NCBI GenBank assembly: GCA_023301665.1
Contig: JALZUL010000074.1
Coordinates: 1 to 8,948, forward strand
Reading direction: 5' to 3'
DNA: 8,948 bases
DNA from: Ascidiaceihabitans sp.
Lineage (GTDB): Bacteria; Pseudomonadota; Alphaproteobacteria; Rhodobacterales; Rhodobacteraceae
Position 1 is the first letter of the stretch; the number at the start of each line of letters is the position of its first letter. Below, piece by piece: positions 1 to 6,498 of this stretch. Below the pieces are notes generated by a model. It was not told where the DNA came from. It saw nothing but the letters and a program-made list of their open reading frames with translations, and made no database searches. The translations under genes were made by a program, and so were the position numbers.

Positions 1-851
1 GTGTCGGTACGTCATCCACTTTGCAGCAAGCGTCTGGTAAGTTGGCTGTTCGTTGTGGTCCGCAGCGAGAGGCCCATTATAGCGCGAGAACAGTTGCTCC
101 AACCGCTGCCGCGCCTGTGGCTGCAGCTCCTGCGCCAGTCACACGTCGTGTTGTAACGAACCGTCGTCCTCAGGTGGCTGCTGCGCCGGTCGAGCAAGCC
201 GAAGTGAATAGTGCCACGCGTATTGTGCCGCGGCATGTTTTTGTCAATCGCCAGAACACCCAAAACCTTCCGGTTCCTGAAGGATATGAAACGGTCTGGA
301 ACGATGGTCGCCTGAACCCCAAACGCGCAGAGCAATCTATTTTGGGGCAAGCCCAAGTGCGGCTTGTTTGGACGCAAACGGTGCCACGGCGCTTAATTGA
401 TGTCAGATCTGGCCGTGATGTGACCGCCTCGACACCGCTGGTTTACCCTTTTGTAGACGTTGCAAGCCAAACGCGCGATTTGGGATCTGTGCAACTTGTG
501 CGCCGAGATGGGAAAATTTTGAAACGCGTGGTTCGTAACGCAAGCGCGGTGCAGGTGCGTGAGCCTGTTGTGTCCAGTCGTTCTGCGCCAGTCGCGGCAC
601 CTAAGGTCCAAAAGGCTCAACCTAAAGCCACCTCTGGAGGTTTTGTGAATGTTGGAACCTTTGCTGCGCAACGTGAAGCGCAAGACGCGGCCAAACGTAT
701 TCAACGCATGGGGCTTCCGGTTCGGATTGGAAAATTTGACCGTGCAGGGAAGACTTACCGCATGGTTCTCGCGGGTCCTTTTGGGTCACAAGCCCAAGTT
801 TACTTGAGCAAGTTACGCTCGGCCGGATACAAAAACGCAACTTTGCGCTAA
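1..851 (+). CDS. SPOR-domain envelope protein, 5'-truncated
   Basis: The reading frame is open from the left edge of the window, so the true start and any signal peptide lie outside it; the TTG at 21 is unlikely to be the real start. The visible part begins with a Cys-containing stretch (VRCGPQ), then an Ala/Pro-rich linker. Next comes a conserved-looking block (GYETVWNDGRLNP, then VWTQTVPRRLID) that I associate with Rhodobacteraceae SPOR proteins. A second low-complexity linker leads to a C-terminal SPOR domain (about the last 71 residues, with GGFVNVGTFAAQREA, the RAGKTYRMVLAGPF core and a final GYKNA). SPOR domains bind denuded glycan strands of peptidoglycan, often at the division septum, so a periplasmic or envelope-anchored role is expected. 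A strong terminator follows directly, so this is the last gene of its transcript. The SPOR assignment is firm; the exact role is inferred. Confidence 0.85.
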   Translation, partial: VGTSSTLQQASGKLAVRCGPQREAHYSARTVAPTAAAPVAAAPAPVTRRVVTNRRPQVAAAPVEQAEVNSATRIVPRHVFVNRQNTQNLPVPEGYETVWNDGRLNPKRAEQSILGQAQVRLVWTQTVPRRLIDVRSGRDVTASTPLVYPFVDVASQTRDLGSVQLVRRDGKILKRVVRNASAVQVREPVVSSRSAPVAAPKVQKAQPKATSGGFVNVGTFAAQREAQDAAKRIQRMGLPVRIGKFDRAGKTYRMVLAGPFGSQAQVYLSKLRSAGYKNATLR

Positions 852-877
852 GGAAATTTAGAGACTAGCAGACAAGG

Positions 878-904
878 GGGCGCGCAGATTTGCGCGCCCT
901 TTTT
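878..904 (+). terminator. Intrinsic terminator of the SPOR gene
   Basis: A perfect 9-bp stem (GGGCGCGCA at 878-886, TGCGCGCCC at 891-899) with a GATT loop is followed by five T residues. It starts 26 bases after the stop at 851. The opposite side has no matching A run, so it should act mainly on the + strand. Its T tract touches the stop codon of the convergent gene that ends at 904. Confidence 0.9.
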
Positions 905-1917
905 CAGTTGCCGCAGATGGCTTGTAGGCGGAGCCAGTCTGCGTCGCGTAGCAATGGGGTTGCGAGGGTGCCGGCGACAGGGTCGGCCTCGATTAAACGC
1001 ACAGTTGTTTCGCCTGTTACATCGACGGCTTTCGCATAAGGCGTGCTTCGGATTTTAGCTTCGGCAAAGGCTGCCAATAGAGTTGTGTCATCAACGGGTG
1101 GTCGGGGTTTGCTGAGGACTGTTTCAGCGTAATCGTCCAGTGCTTCAGATGGTAGGTTCCCTGTTGTCAAAAGTGTAAAGGTTGCACGTAACCCCATGTG
1201 CTTAAGCAAGGCGTCAAGGCTGTCGCTGTTTTGGCTGCGCGCCTTTTCGGCCAAAATGTAGCCCGCCAAAACGTCCGGTTCTTCGAAGTCTTCGAGCAGG
1301 ACTTTGTTCACAAGAATTTTCCCGCCCGGTAGGATCAAGCTGTTGCTGATACCTTCACGTAGGACGATCAGTTCTTTTACACCTGTACGCGTTGCAAGGG
1401 TTCTTAGGGCAGGGCCCGCAGGCTGTGCGCGACAGGGCATGCCTGCCACTCGTTCTATGCGGGTTAGGAGTGCATCGCCGATTTTGTTGCGTGTCACATC
1501 CGGTACAACACTGAGCGTGTGTTTGTGAACAGCGTCAGGAAGCCAAAAGATCATGGCGGCAGCAACGGTTGCGACAGACACTGCCGCGCCCAACCAACGC
1601 AGGCGGCCAGGGTTGGGGCGGGCTTTTATGATTGCATGACGCAGTGTGTCGATCGCGGCGACCATTTCGGCTTCAGAGTCCAGTAGTTCCAATGTTTCCG
1701 CAGGATCACCGTCGGGATGGAAAACGGCGGGGGCGTTAGAGGTGCCGTAGCGCTCGATGGCGGCTAAAGACCAATGCGCGATCGCTTGGTCATTCATATC
1801 GCTAATGACAAGCGTAGCATCACCAATAGACACGACAACCTCTCGCCGCTGGTCCTGCGGCGTTTGGCGCCACAGTCCGGTGGCTTCTAGTCGATCATAT
1901 TTTTTTAGCGCTGTCAT
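904..1917 (-). CDS. Single-pass membrane protein, degenerate M48-peptidase-like
   Basis: The 337-residue protein has no signal peptide. An N-terminal cytosolic-looking domain (1-100, with the strand-like EVVVSIGDATLVISD) precedes one membrane helix at about 108-127, and a C-terminal domain of about 210 residues follows. That domain resembles the core of M48 metallopeptidases such as BepA: SLILPGGKILVNKVLL (193-208) matches the family's LPGG strand, then LAGYILAEKAR (217-227) sits where LAxVLAHELGH is expected, followed by a helix LDALLKHMGLRA. The HExxH motif reads AEKAR: both zinc-ligand His are gone and the Glu is kept. The third-ligand region (SEALDDYAETVL, 257-268) has Leu where M48 has Glu. 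I infer a non-catalytic relative, perhaps a scaffold. No strong Shine-Dalgarno precedes the ATG, but no better start is visible. It lies 110 bases downstream of the acyl-CoA synthetase on the same strand, so cotranscription is possible. Gene call firm; M48 kinship moderate. Confidence 0.75.
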   Translation of the reverse strand: MTALKKYDRLEATGLWRQTPQDQRREVVVSIGDATLVISDMNDQAIAHWSLAAIERYGTSNAPAVFHPDGDPAETLELLDSEAEMVAAIDTLRHAIIKARPNPGRLRWLGAAVSVATVAAAMIFWLPDAVHKHTLSVVPDVTRNKIGDALLTRIERVAGMPCRAQPAGPALRTLATRTGVKELIVLREGISNSLILPGGKILVNKVLLEDFEEPDVLAGYILAEKARSQNSDSLDALLKHMGLRATFTLLTTGNLPSEALDDYAETVLSKPRPPVDDTTLLAAFAEAKIRSTPYAKAVDVTGETTVRLIEADPVAGTLATPLLRDADWLRLQAICGN

Positions 1918-1932
1918 AAATGTGGGCTGCTC

Positions 1933-1954
1933 AGCCTGTTGTTTAAGGCAGGCT
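1933..1954. repeat. Inverted repeat in the leader of the M48-like gene
   Basis: AGCCTG at 1933-1938 and CAGGCT at 1949-1954 form a 6-bp stem with a 10-base loop, just upstream of the ATG at 1917 (minus strand). No T run follows on either strand, so it is not a standard terminator. It may be a leader structure or chance. Confidence 0.3.
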
Positions 1955-2027
1955 AACGCAACAACGTTGGGTTGGGCAATCAGATATACATATTGCTCTG
2001 GATTATCGGCCTGTTACGTCGGGTGGC

Positions 2028-3656
2028 TTATAGGTCTTTTGCCAGAGTGCGCAGTTCAAATTTTTGGATTTTACCGGTCGAAGTTTTTGGTAGTTCTTGA
2101 AAGATGACGGTCTTTGGTACTTTAAAACCGGCCAGTGTTTGACGTGCGAAGTTGATCATTTCTGCTTCATCTCCCACGCATCCCTCCTTGAGCTCGATAA
2201 AGGCACAGGGCACTTCCCCCCATTTTTCGTCCGGTTTGGCCACAACGGCGGCCAAAGAAACGTCAGGGTGGTTCATTAAGGTCCCTTCAACTTCGACAGA
2301 GCTAATATTTTCGCCACCAGAAATAATGATGTCTTTGGCGCGGTCCGCAATCTGGATATAGCCGTCAGGATGTTGCACGGCTAAGTCCTCGGAATGAAAG
2401 TAACCGCCTTTGAACGCTTTTTCAGTCGCTTGGGGGTTCTTAAAGTATCCTTTCATCACCGAATTGCCGCGAATAACGATTTCACCTTGGGTGGTACTGT
2501 CCATCGCGACTTGTTTCATGTCGGTGTCCATGACGGTGATGTCCTCCATCATGGGCATTGCGACATCTTGGCGGGCTTTGATGGCGGCTTGGTCGGATTG
2601 CTCTAGGTCATCCCAATCGTCACCACGCCAGACGCATTCGGTGACGTGCCCATAAGTTTCAGTTAGCCCATAGACTTGTGTGATGTTGAAACCCAGCGCT
2701 TCGATTTTACCAAGAGTAGCGGGCGCAGGCGGTGCGCCAGCCGTGAAAACTTCTACGGCATGATCGAATGCGCGGCGCTCAGTATCGGGTGTGTTTACGA
2801 TCATGTTCAATACAATCGGAGCGCCACCAAAGTGGGTCACGCCCTCATCTGCTATCGCGTCGTAGATGGCTTTGGCACTGATGTCACGGCAACACACGAG
2901 AGTTCCACCTAGGACGGGCATCATCCAAGTGTGGTTCCAGCCGTTACAATGAAATAGGGGAACAATTGCCATAAAGACAGGATACAAAACCATCTGCCAT
3001 GAAATGACGGTGCCCATTGTCATCATGTAGGCACCGCGATGATGATACACGACACCTTTGGGGCGGCCTGTCGTGCCCGACGTGTAATTCAGCGCAAGGC
3101 TTTCCCATTCGTCTTGTGGCATGATCCACGCAAAGCTTGGATCACCAGAGATTAAAAGATCCTCATAAGTAATGTGACGACCTGATGCAGGCCAACCATG
3201 TGCCGGATCAGCCACTTCGATGATTTGAGGGGCTGGTGTGCTCAGCTTAGCAATCGCTGCTTCAGCGAGATCAAGGAATTGGGGATCGACCAACACGGCT
3301 CTAGCTTCGCCGTGCTCTAAGATGTAGGCGACGGTATCTATGTCTAAGCGGGTGTTGATGGTGTTCAGAACTGCGCCACAAGCAGGTACGCCAAAATGAG
3401 CCTCAGCCTGAGCGGGGAGGTTGGGGATCAGCGTTGCGACCACATCACCCGACGCGACGCCAATGTTAGACAGTCCAGAGGCCAGTCGCGTGCAACGCTC
3501 GTAATATTCAGAATAGGTGACGCGATGATCCCCATAAATGACAGCCGTACGGGATGCAAAAACATGGGCCGCACGGCGCAGATGGGACAAAGGTGTCAGC
3601 GGCACATAGTTGGCTGCGCATTTGTCTAAACCGGTCTCATCTGTCATCCAACCCAT
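2028..3656 (-). CDS. AMP-forming acyl-CoA synthetase, DmdB/AlkK-like
   Basis: This 542-residue protein is a complete ANL-superfamily adenylating enzyme. It activates a carboxylic acid with ATP to an acyl-adenylate and transfers the acyl group to CoA in the cytosol. Motifs appear in order: GAVLNTINTRLD (94-105), typical of the medium-chain/DmdB/plant-AAE branch; the phosphate loop YTSGTTGRPKG (191-201); PLFHCNGW (233-240); VYGLTE (328-333); SEDLA (422-426); DRAKDIIISGGENIS (438-452); and PKTSTGKIQK with the catalytic Lys at about 529. Length matches the family. DmdB-type ligases activate 3-methylmercaptopropionate in DMSP demethylation, but Roseobacters carry several paralogues and many accept ordinary short- or medium-chain fatty acids, so I give no gene symbol. 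The first ATG is supported by a GGGGAG ribosome-binding site seven bases upstream. It is divergent from the transporter gene. Confidence 0.93.
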   Translation of the reverse strand: MGWMTDETGLDKCAANYVPLTPLSHLRRAAHVFASRTAVIYGDHRVTYSEYYERCTRLASGLSNIGVASGDVVATLIPNLPAQAEAHFGVPACGAVLNTINTRLDIDTVAYILEHGEARAVLVDPQFLDLAEAAIAKLSTPAPQIIEVADPAHGWPASGRHITYEDLLISGDPSFAWIMPQDEWESLALNYTSGTTGRPKGVVYHHRGAYMMTMGTVISWQMVLYPVFMAIVPLFHCNGWNHTWMMPVLGGTLVCCRDISAKAIYDAIADEGVTHFGGAPIVLNMIVNTPDTERRAFDHAVEVFTAGAPPAPATLGKIEALGFNITQVYGLTETYGHVTECVWRGDDWDDLEQSDQAAIKARQDVAMPMMEDITVMDTDMKQVAMDSTTQGEIVIRGNSVMKGYFKNPQATEKAFKGGYFHSEDLAVQHPDGYIQIADRAKDIIISGGENISSVEVEGTLMNHPDVSLAAVVAKPDEKWGEVPCAFIELKEGCVGDEAEMINFARQTLAGFKVPKTVIFQELPKTSTGKIQKFELRTLAKDL

Positions 3657-3663
3657 CTGCGCT

Positions 3664-3669
3664 CTCCCC
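3664..3669 (-). promoter_or_regulatory. Ribosome-binding site of the acyl-CoA synthetase
   Basis: On the minus strand GGGGAG lies 7 bases before the ATG at 3656. This favours that ATG over the in-frame ATG three codons later. Confidence 0.7.
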
Positions 3670-3752
3670 TTCGCGATATGTCACTATGCTTGCATCATGT
3701 GGAAAACGCGATATTGCAAGTAAAACTTATCTCGACAACTCAGTGGAGCCGT

Positions 3753-4667
3753 ATGAACCAAACGACATCCGAAACGCGACCAATGGCTGCGGCACTTTGT
3801 ATGCTGGGGGCAATGGTGCTGTTGGGTTTTGTCGACAATTACGTGGCGACCATTGCCGCAGACATTAGTGTTTGGCAGTTTTTGACTGTGCGGGCTTTTA
3901 TGGCGGTTCCGCTGGTGTGGGTTTTGTCTAAGTTGGGTTTAGGGACGATGCGGCCGAAACGGTTATGGGCGGTGGCCCTGCGCAGTTTGTTGATCGCTAT
4001 TGGCATGATGCTGTATTTCGGCTCGTTGGCGTTTATGCCAATTGCGCAATCGTTGGCTGGGCTTTTTACGTCACCGATTTTTGTGCTGCTTTTGAGCGCG
4101 TTGGTCTTGAAGCAAAAAATTGGGCCGTGGCGGGTGCTGGCTGTGATTGTAGGTTTCACTGGGATCTTGTTGGTGTTGGGTTTTCAAAATGGCGCACCAG
4201 GGTGGATCATCCTTATGCCGATCGCTGGCGGGCTCTTTTATGCGCTTGGATCGTTAGCAACTCGTGTTTTGTGTGCTGAAGAAAGCACGATATCGATGTT
4301 GGCCGGGATCATGAGCATTCAATGGGCGATCGCGACCGGCGCGCTGATTGTCCTTACTCTTTGGAATCCTATTGTGCCTGACGGTGCTGATGGTTTCTTA
4401 TTGCGGGGATGGGTTTGGCCGATCAGCGCGGTCTTTCCTTACATCGCCATGCAAGCGGTACTTTCCGTATTTGGTGTTTTCTTGTTGATCCGTGCCTACC
4501 AATGGGGTGAGGCGAGCCAGGTTTCAGTTCTTGAGTACTCGATCATGATTTTTGGACCATTCTTTGGCTGGCTCTTAATGGGGCAAAGCATAACGCCGAG
4601 CATGATTGGTGGCATCATTTTGATTGTAGTCGCAGGTGGTATTATTGCTGCGCGGTCCAACGAGTGA
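3753..4667 (+). CDS. EamA/DMT-family transporter
   Basis: The 304-residue protein is an integral inner-membrane protein of the drug/metabolite transporter superfamily, with about ten hydrophobic helices in two EamA halves. The first half starts at MAAALCMLGAMVLLGFVDN and contains the family-typical helix-3/4 region LRSLLIAIGMMLYFGSLAFM and PIAQSLAGLFTSPIFVLLLS. The second half ends in SVLEYSIMIFGPFFGWLLMG followed by a glycine-rich last helix. These transporters export or import small metabolites; the substrate cannot be read from the sequence. The frame stays open upstream to an ATG at 3678, but those 25 extra residues are hydrophilic and lie in the divergent promoter region. The ATG at 3753 has GTGGAG just upstream, so I use it. 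The sulfotransferase gene follows after 63 bases with no terminator visible, so the two may be cotranscribed. Confidence 0.88.
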   Translation: MNQTTSETRPMAAALCMLGAMVLLGFVDNYVATIAADISVWQFLTVRAFMAVPLVWVLSKLGLGTMRPKRLWAVALRSLLIAIGMMLYFGSLAFMPIAQSLAGLFTSPIFVLLLSALVLKQKIGPWRVLAVIVGFTGILLVLGFQNGAPGWIILMPIAGGLFYALGSLATRVLCAEESTISMLAGIMSIQWAIATGALIVLTLWNPIVPDGADGFLLRGWVWPISAVFPYIAMQAVLSVFGVFLLIRAYQWGEASQVSVLEYSIMIFGPFFGWLLMGQSITPSMIGGIILIVVAGGIIAARSNE

Positions 4668-4719
4668 GATTGTGAAGCTGACAAGGGAAAACACTTCAAT
4701 AAGTATGATCATCCGCGCT

Positions 4720-4723
4720 AGGG
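4720..4723 (+). promoter_or_regulatory. Ribosome-binding site of the sulfotransferase gene
   Basis: AGGG lies 7 bases before the ATG at 4731. The in-frame TTG at 4725 is too close to this site to be used, so it decides the start. Confidence 0.55.
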
Positions 4724-4730
4724 TTTGCTC

Positions 4731-5378
4731 ATGATTGTAAGTCGTGGGCGTAAATATATTTTTGTGCATGCTCCGAAAACGGGTGGCACCTCTATGGCTC
4801 TCGCGCTTGAGGCGCGAGCGATGAAAGACGACCTCATGCTTGGCGACACACCCAAGGCACTGAAGCGGCGCAAACGTCTTAAGGATACCAAGACAGCGGG
4901 TCGGCTTTGGAAACATTCGACGCTTGCGGATATAGATGGGTTGGTCACTCTGGATGAGATGGCAGAGATGTTTATTTTTACGTTGGTGCGTAATCCATGG
5001 GACCGGATGGTAAGTTATTATCATTGGCTTAAAATGCAAAATTTTGACCACGCCGCAGTTTCTCTGGCGAAGAACATGCCGTTTCAAGAATTCGCGCAAG
5101 CCTCGTTAATTGTCGACAGCTTTAAGGCGACGCCCGCTCACCATTATACAACAGACGCGTCAGGGACGGAGCGTTGCCAAAGCTATATTCGGATCGAACA
5201 TTTCGAAAAAGATGCAGTGGCTTTGGTTGATCACCTTGGCTTCGAGCTAGATCTTGAGCACGTGAATCGCTCTGATCGCGAACAACATTATCAAAACTAT
5301 TACTGCGCTGCGTCGCAAGCTGCGGTCGCGCGGGCCTGTGCAATCGATATCGAACGATTCGGATATAAATTCTCTTAA
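4731..5378 (+). CDS. Sulfotransferase family 2-like protein
   Basis: This 215-residue protein has both cofactor signatures of PAPS-dependent sulfotransferases. The 5'-phosphosulfate loop is HAPKTGGTS (13-21) on the first strand. The 3'-phosphate-binding segment is VRNPWDRMVSYYHW (86-99), with the conserved Arg and Ser. The C-terminal part (HVNRSDREQHYQNYY, then DIERFGYKF) is the usual ending of the bacterial sulfotransferase family 2 proteins common in Roseobacters. Family members transfer sulfate from PAPS to carbohydrates or other hydroxyl/amine acceptors, often on cell-surface glycans. The acceptor here is unknown, and no glycan genes are adjacent. No signal peptide or membrane anchor is visible, so it is probably cytosolic. 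It lies 63 bases downstream of the DMT transporter and may share its transcript. Family assignment is firm; substrate unknown. Confidence 0.88.
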   Translation: MIVSRGRKYIFVHAPKTGGTSMALALEARAMKDDLMLGDTPKALKRRKRLKDTKTAGRLWKHSTLADIDGLVTLDEMAEMFIFTLVRNPWDRMVSYYHWLKMQNFDHAAVSLAKNMPFQEFAQASLIVDSFKATPAHHYTTDASGTERCQSYIRIEHFEKDAVALVDHLGFELDLEHVNRSDREQHYQNYYCAASQAAVARACAIDIERFGYKFS

Positions 5379-5480
5379 GCCCAAATTGAGGTCTGAAATT
5401 TTATTTTCCCCGCCATTTGTCGCCACTTCTAATCCAATCCCTCAGCAGGCCTCATGATTGTTACGGTTTGGCGCAACAAT

Positions 5481-5534
5481 GCCCCAATTCGGTCTCTTTT
5501 GTGACCAAGCACGGTCACTCGAATCGCCCCAATT
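5481..5534. repeat. Direct repeat GCCCCAATT flanking the dyad
   Basis: Two exact 9-base copies at 5481-5489 and 5526-5534, 45 bases apart start to start, bracket the GTGACC dyad. A looser relative (GCCCAAATT) occurs just after the sulfotransferase stop at about 5379. The rest of the 5379-5612 gap shows no gene and no confident -35/-10 pair. Confidence 0.3.
5501..5518. repeat. GTGACC-N6-GGTCAC dyad
   Basis: A perfect 6-bp inverted repeat (5501-5506 and 5513-5518) with a 6-base spacer lies about 95 bases upstream of the Hint gene. No T run follows it. It has the size of an operator for a dimeric regulator, but its function is not shown by the sequence. Confidence 0.35.
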
Positions 5535-5599
5535 GGTTTCACTGCTTAGATAGCGCCAAGTTTCCAAAATCGGATCTGCCACTTAGCGCGACACACCAT

Positions 5600-5604
5600 G
5601 GGGA
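5600..5604 (+). promoter_or_regulatory. Putative ribosome-binding site of the Hint gene
   Basis: GGGGA ends 8 bases before the ATG at 5613. The ATGs at 5598 and 5604 have no purine-rich site at a normal distance, so this favours 5613. Confidence 0.45.
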
Positions 5605-5612
5605 TGGAAAAT

Positions 5613-6266
5613 ATGTTTGCTTGGAAGACAAAAACAAAATCGATGCCACGCCGGATGATGGAACAAACGGGTGCATATAACGGTGGCGTTAGCACCGTAA
5701 CGAATGGTTTGATGACTGGAACACGTGTTGGGACCTCAATGGGATGGCGCCAGATTGAGGCAATCGCGGTGGGTGATATGGTTCTGACCTTTGACAACGG
5801 CCTGCAAGCAGTGACTGAGGTGACACGTTCGATTGCTTGGATTGATGCGCCCTGGACCGCAAACCATATGTGGCCTGTCCATATCCCTGCGGGTGCACTG
5901 GGCAATCGGGTCGATATGACTGTTTTGGCGGATCAAGGTTTGATGATCGAGAGCGACGCAGCAATGGACCAATTTGGCGATCCATTTGCGGTAATACCTG
6001 CGTTGGCATTGGTCGGTACGCGTGGCATTACACGTCAAGCGCCGCGTCACCAAATAGAGATCATCACACTTTCTTTTGAGAATGAGCAGGTGATTTACGC
6101 TGAAGGGAACGTTTTGGTACATTGCCCCGCTTCAAAGATGTCTTTGGATGTGATGTTAGACGGCGGCGCTGCTATGTACGATGTTGTTTCGGTAACCGAG
6201 GCCATCGTCCTTGCTGAGCAGTTGGTTCTTGAAGATCACCTAACAGGCTATGCTTGTGTACGTTAA
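5613..6266 (+). CDS. Hint (hedgehog/intein-like) domain protein, catalytic residues substituted
   Basis: The 217-residue protein from the ATG at 5613 matches the short Rhodobacteraceae Hint_2-type fold. A basic N-terminus (WKTKTKSMPRRM) is followed by the Hint start block GLMTGTRVGTSMGWRQIEAIAVGD (positions 32-55, including TGTRVGT and the GDMVLTFDNG strand). Next are IPAGALGN (91-98), the segment LADQGLMIESDA (105-116), GDPFAV, and a late strand EQVIYAEGNVLVHC (158-171). Active Hint_2 proteins begin with a Cys in a CFxPGT motif and have a His in SPxHRM. Here Gly32 and Gly109 stand in those places, so self-cleavage looks impossible. No signal peptide is visible. Upstream in-frame ATGs exist at 5598 and 5604. 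A terminator follows after 77 bases and the gene appears monocistronic. Family call fairly firm; function unknown. Confidence 0.8.
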   Translation: MFAWKTKTKSMPRRMMEQTGAYNGGVSTVTNGLMTGTRVGTSMGWRQIEAIAVGDMVLTFDNGLQAVTEVTRSIAWIDAPWTANHMWPVHIPAGALGNRVDMTVLADQGLMIESDAAMDQFGDPFAVIPALALVGTRGITRQAPRHQIEIITLSFENEQVIYAEGNVLVHCPASKMSLDVMLDGGAAMYDVVSVTEAIVLAEQLVLEDHLTGYACVR

Positions 6267-6319
6267 AGTTTGAATGGCTTTTTCAGAGACTATGTGGCTG
6301 TTAACTTTAAATTAATAAC

Positions 6320-6340
6320 TGTTGTACCTTCCCCACAACA
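6320..6340. ncRNA. Possible 3'-UTR stem-loop or small RNA hairpin
   Basis: TGTTGT (6320-6325) and ACAACA (6335-6340) form a 6-bp stem with a pyrimidine-rich 9-base loop (ACCTTCCCC), three bases before the terminator stem. Two hairpins ending in a terminator is a layout seen in alphaproteobacterial 3'-derived sRNAs with CU-rich loops. The loop is not an exact CCUCC anti-Shine-Dalgarno motif and no promoter is convincing, so this is weak. Confidence 0.25.
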
Positions 6341-6343
6341 TCC

Positions 6344-6371
6344 AAGGAGCCTTATCTTAGGCTCCTTTTTT
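6344..6371 (+). terminator. Intrinsic terminator downstream of the Hint gene
   Basis: AAGGAGCC (6344-6351) pairs perfectly with GGCTCCTT (6360-6367), with an 8-base loop and a run of six T at 6366-6371. It ends the + strand transcript of the Hint gene. Confidence 0.9.
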
Positions 6372-6427
6372 ATTGCTTTGTGCTTTGTTCCAAATAAGAG
6401 AAGAATTAGTAAAAAATTGAATTCCGC

Positions 6428-6468
6428 TCAAGAACTGCCATGAAATGGTCCGTTTGTCTTGTTCTTGA
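6428..6468. repeat. Nested inverted repeats in the leader of the 6499 gene
   Basis: Outer arms TCAAGAAC (6428-6435) and GTTCTTGA (6461-6468) are perfect 8-bp complements separated by 25 bases. Inside them CCAT (6438-6441) and ATGG (6445-6448) form a small hairpin with a GAA loop. No T run follows on the + strand. The element ends 30 bases before the ATG at 6499, so it could be a structured leader or a regulator-binding dyad. The rest of the 6372-6498 gap is AT-rich and holds no convincing gene. Confidence 0.4.
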
Positions 6469-6498
6469 AAAAGAGAAATATTGTTTAGGTTAACTATT

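Noticed and set aside
3657..3752. Promoter boxes in the divergent intergenic region, including TTGCAT at 3690 with TATTGC at 3712, and CTTGCAT/ATTGCAAG half-sites
   Set aside because: The region must hold at least one promoter, but these matches are weak and the half-sites are imperfect, so I could not assign a position.
3678..3752. N-terminal extension of the DMT transporter from the ATG at 3678
   Set aside because: The extra residues are hydrophilic, unlike the family N-terminus, fall in the divergent promoter region, and the ATG at 3753 has a ribosome-binding site.
4800..4818. CTCGCGC/GCGCGAG inverted repeat
   Set aside because: It lies inside the sulfotransferase coding sequence, encodes ordinary helix residues (LALEAR) and has no T run, so it is most likely a by-product of codon use.
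4575..5099. Minus-strand open frame of 174 codons under the transporter end and sulfotransferase
   Set aside because: It lies opposite two well-supported genes and its translation has no domain; it is an antisense shadow.
5417..5680. Open frame of 87 codons on + crossing the gap before the Hint gene
   Set aside because: It overlaps the Hint gene in another frame, has no recognisable domain or ribosome-binding site, and its composition does not look coding.
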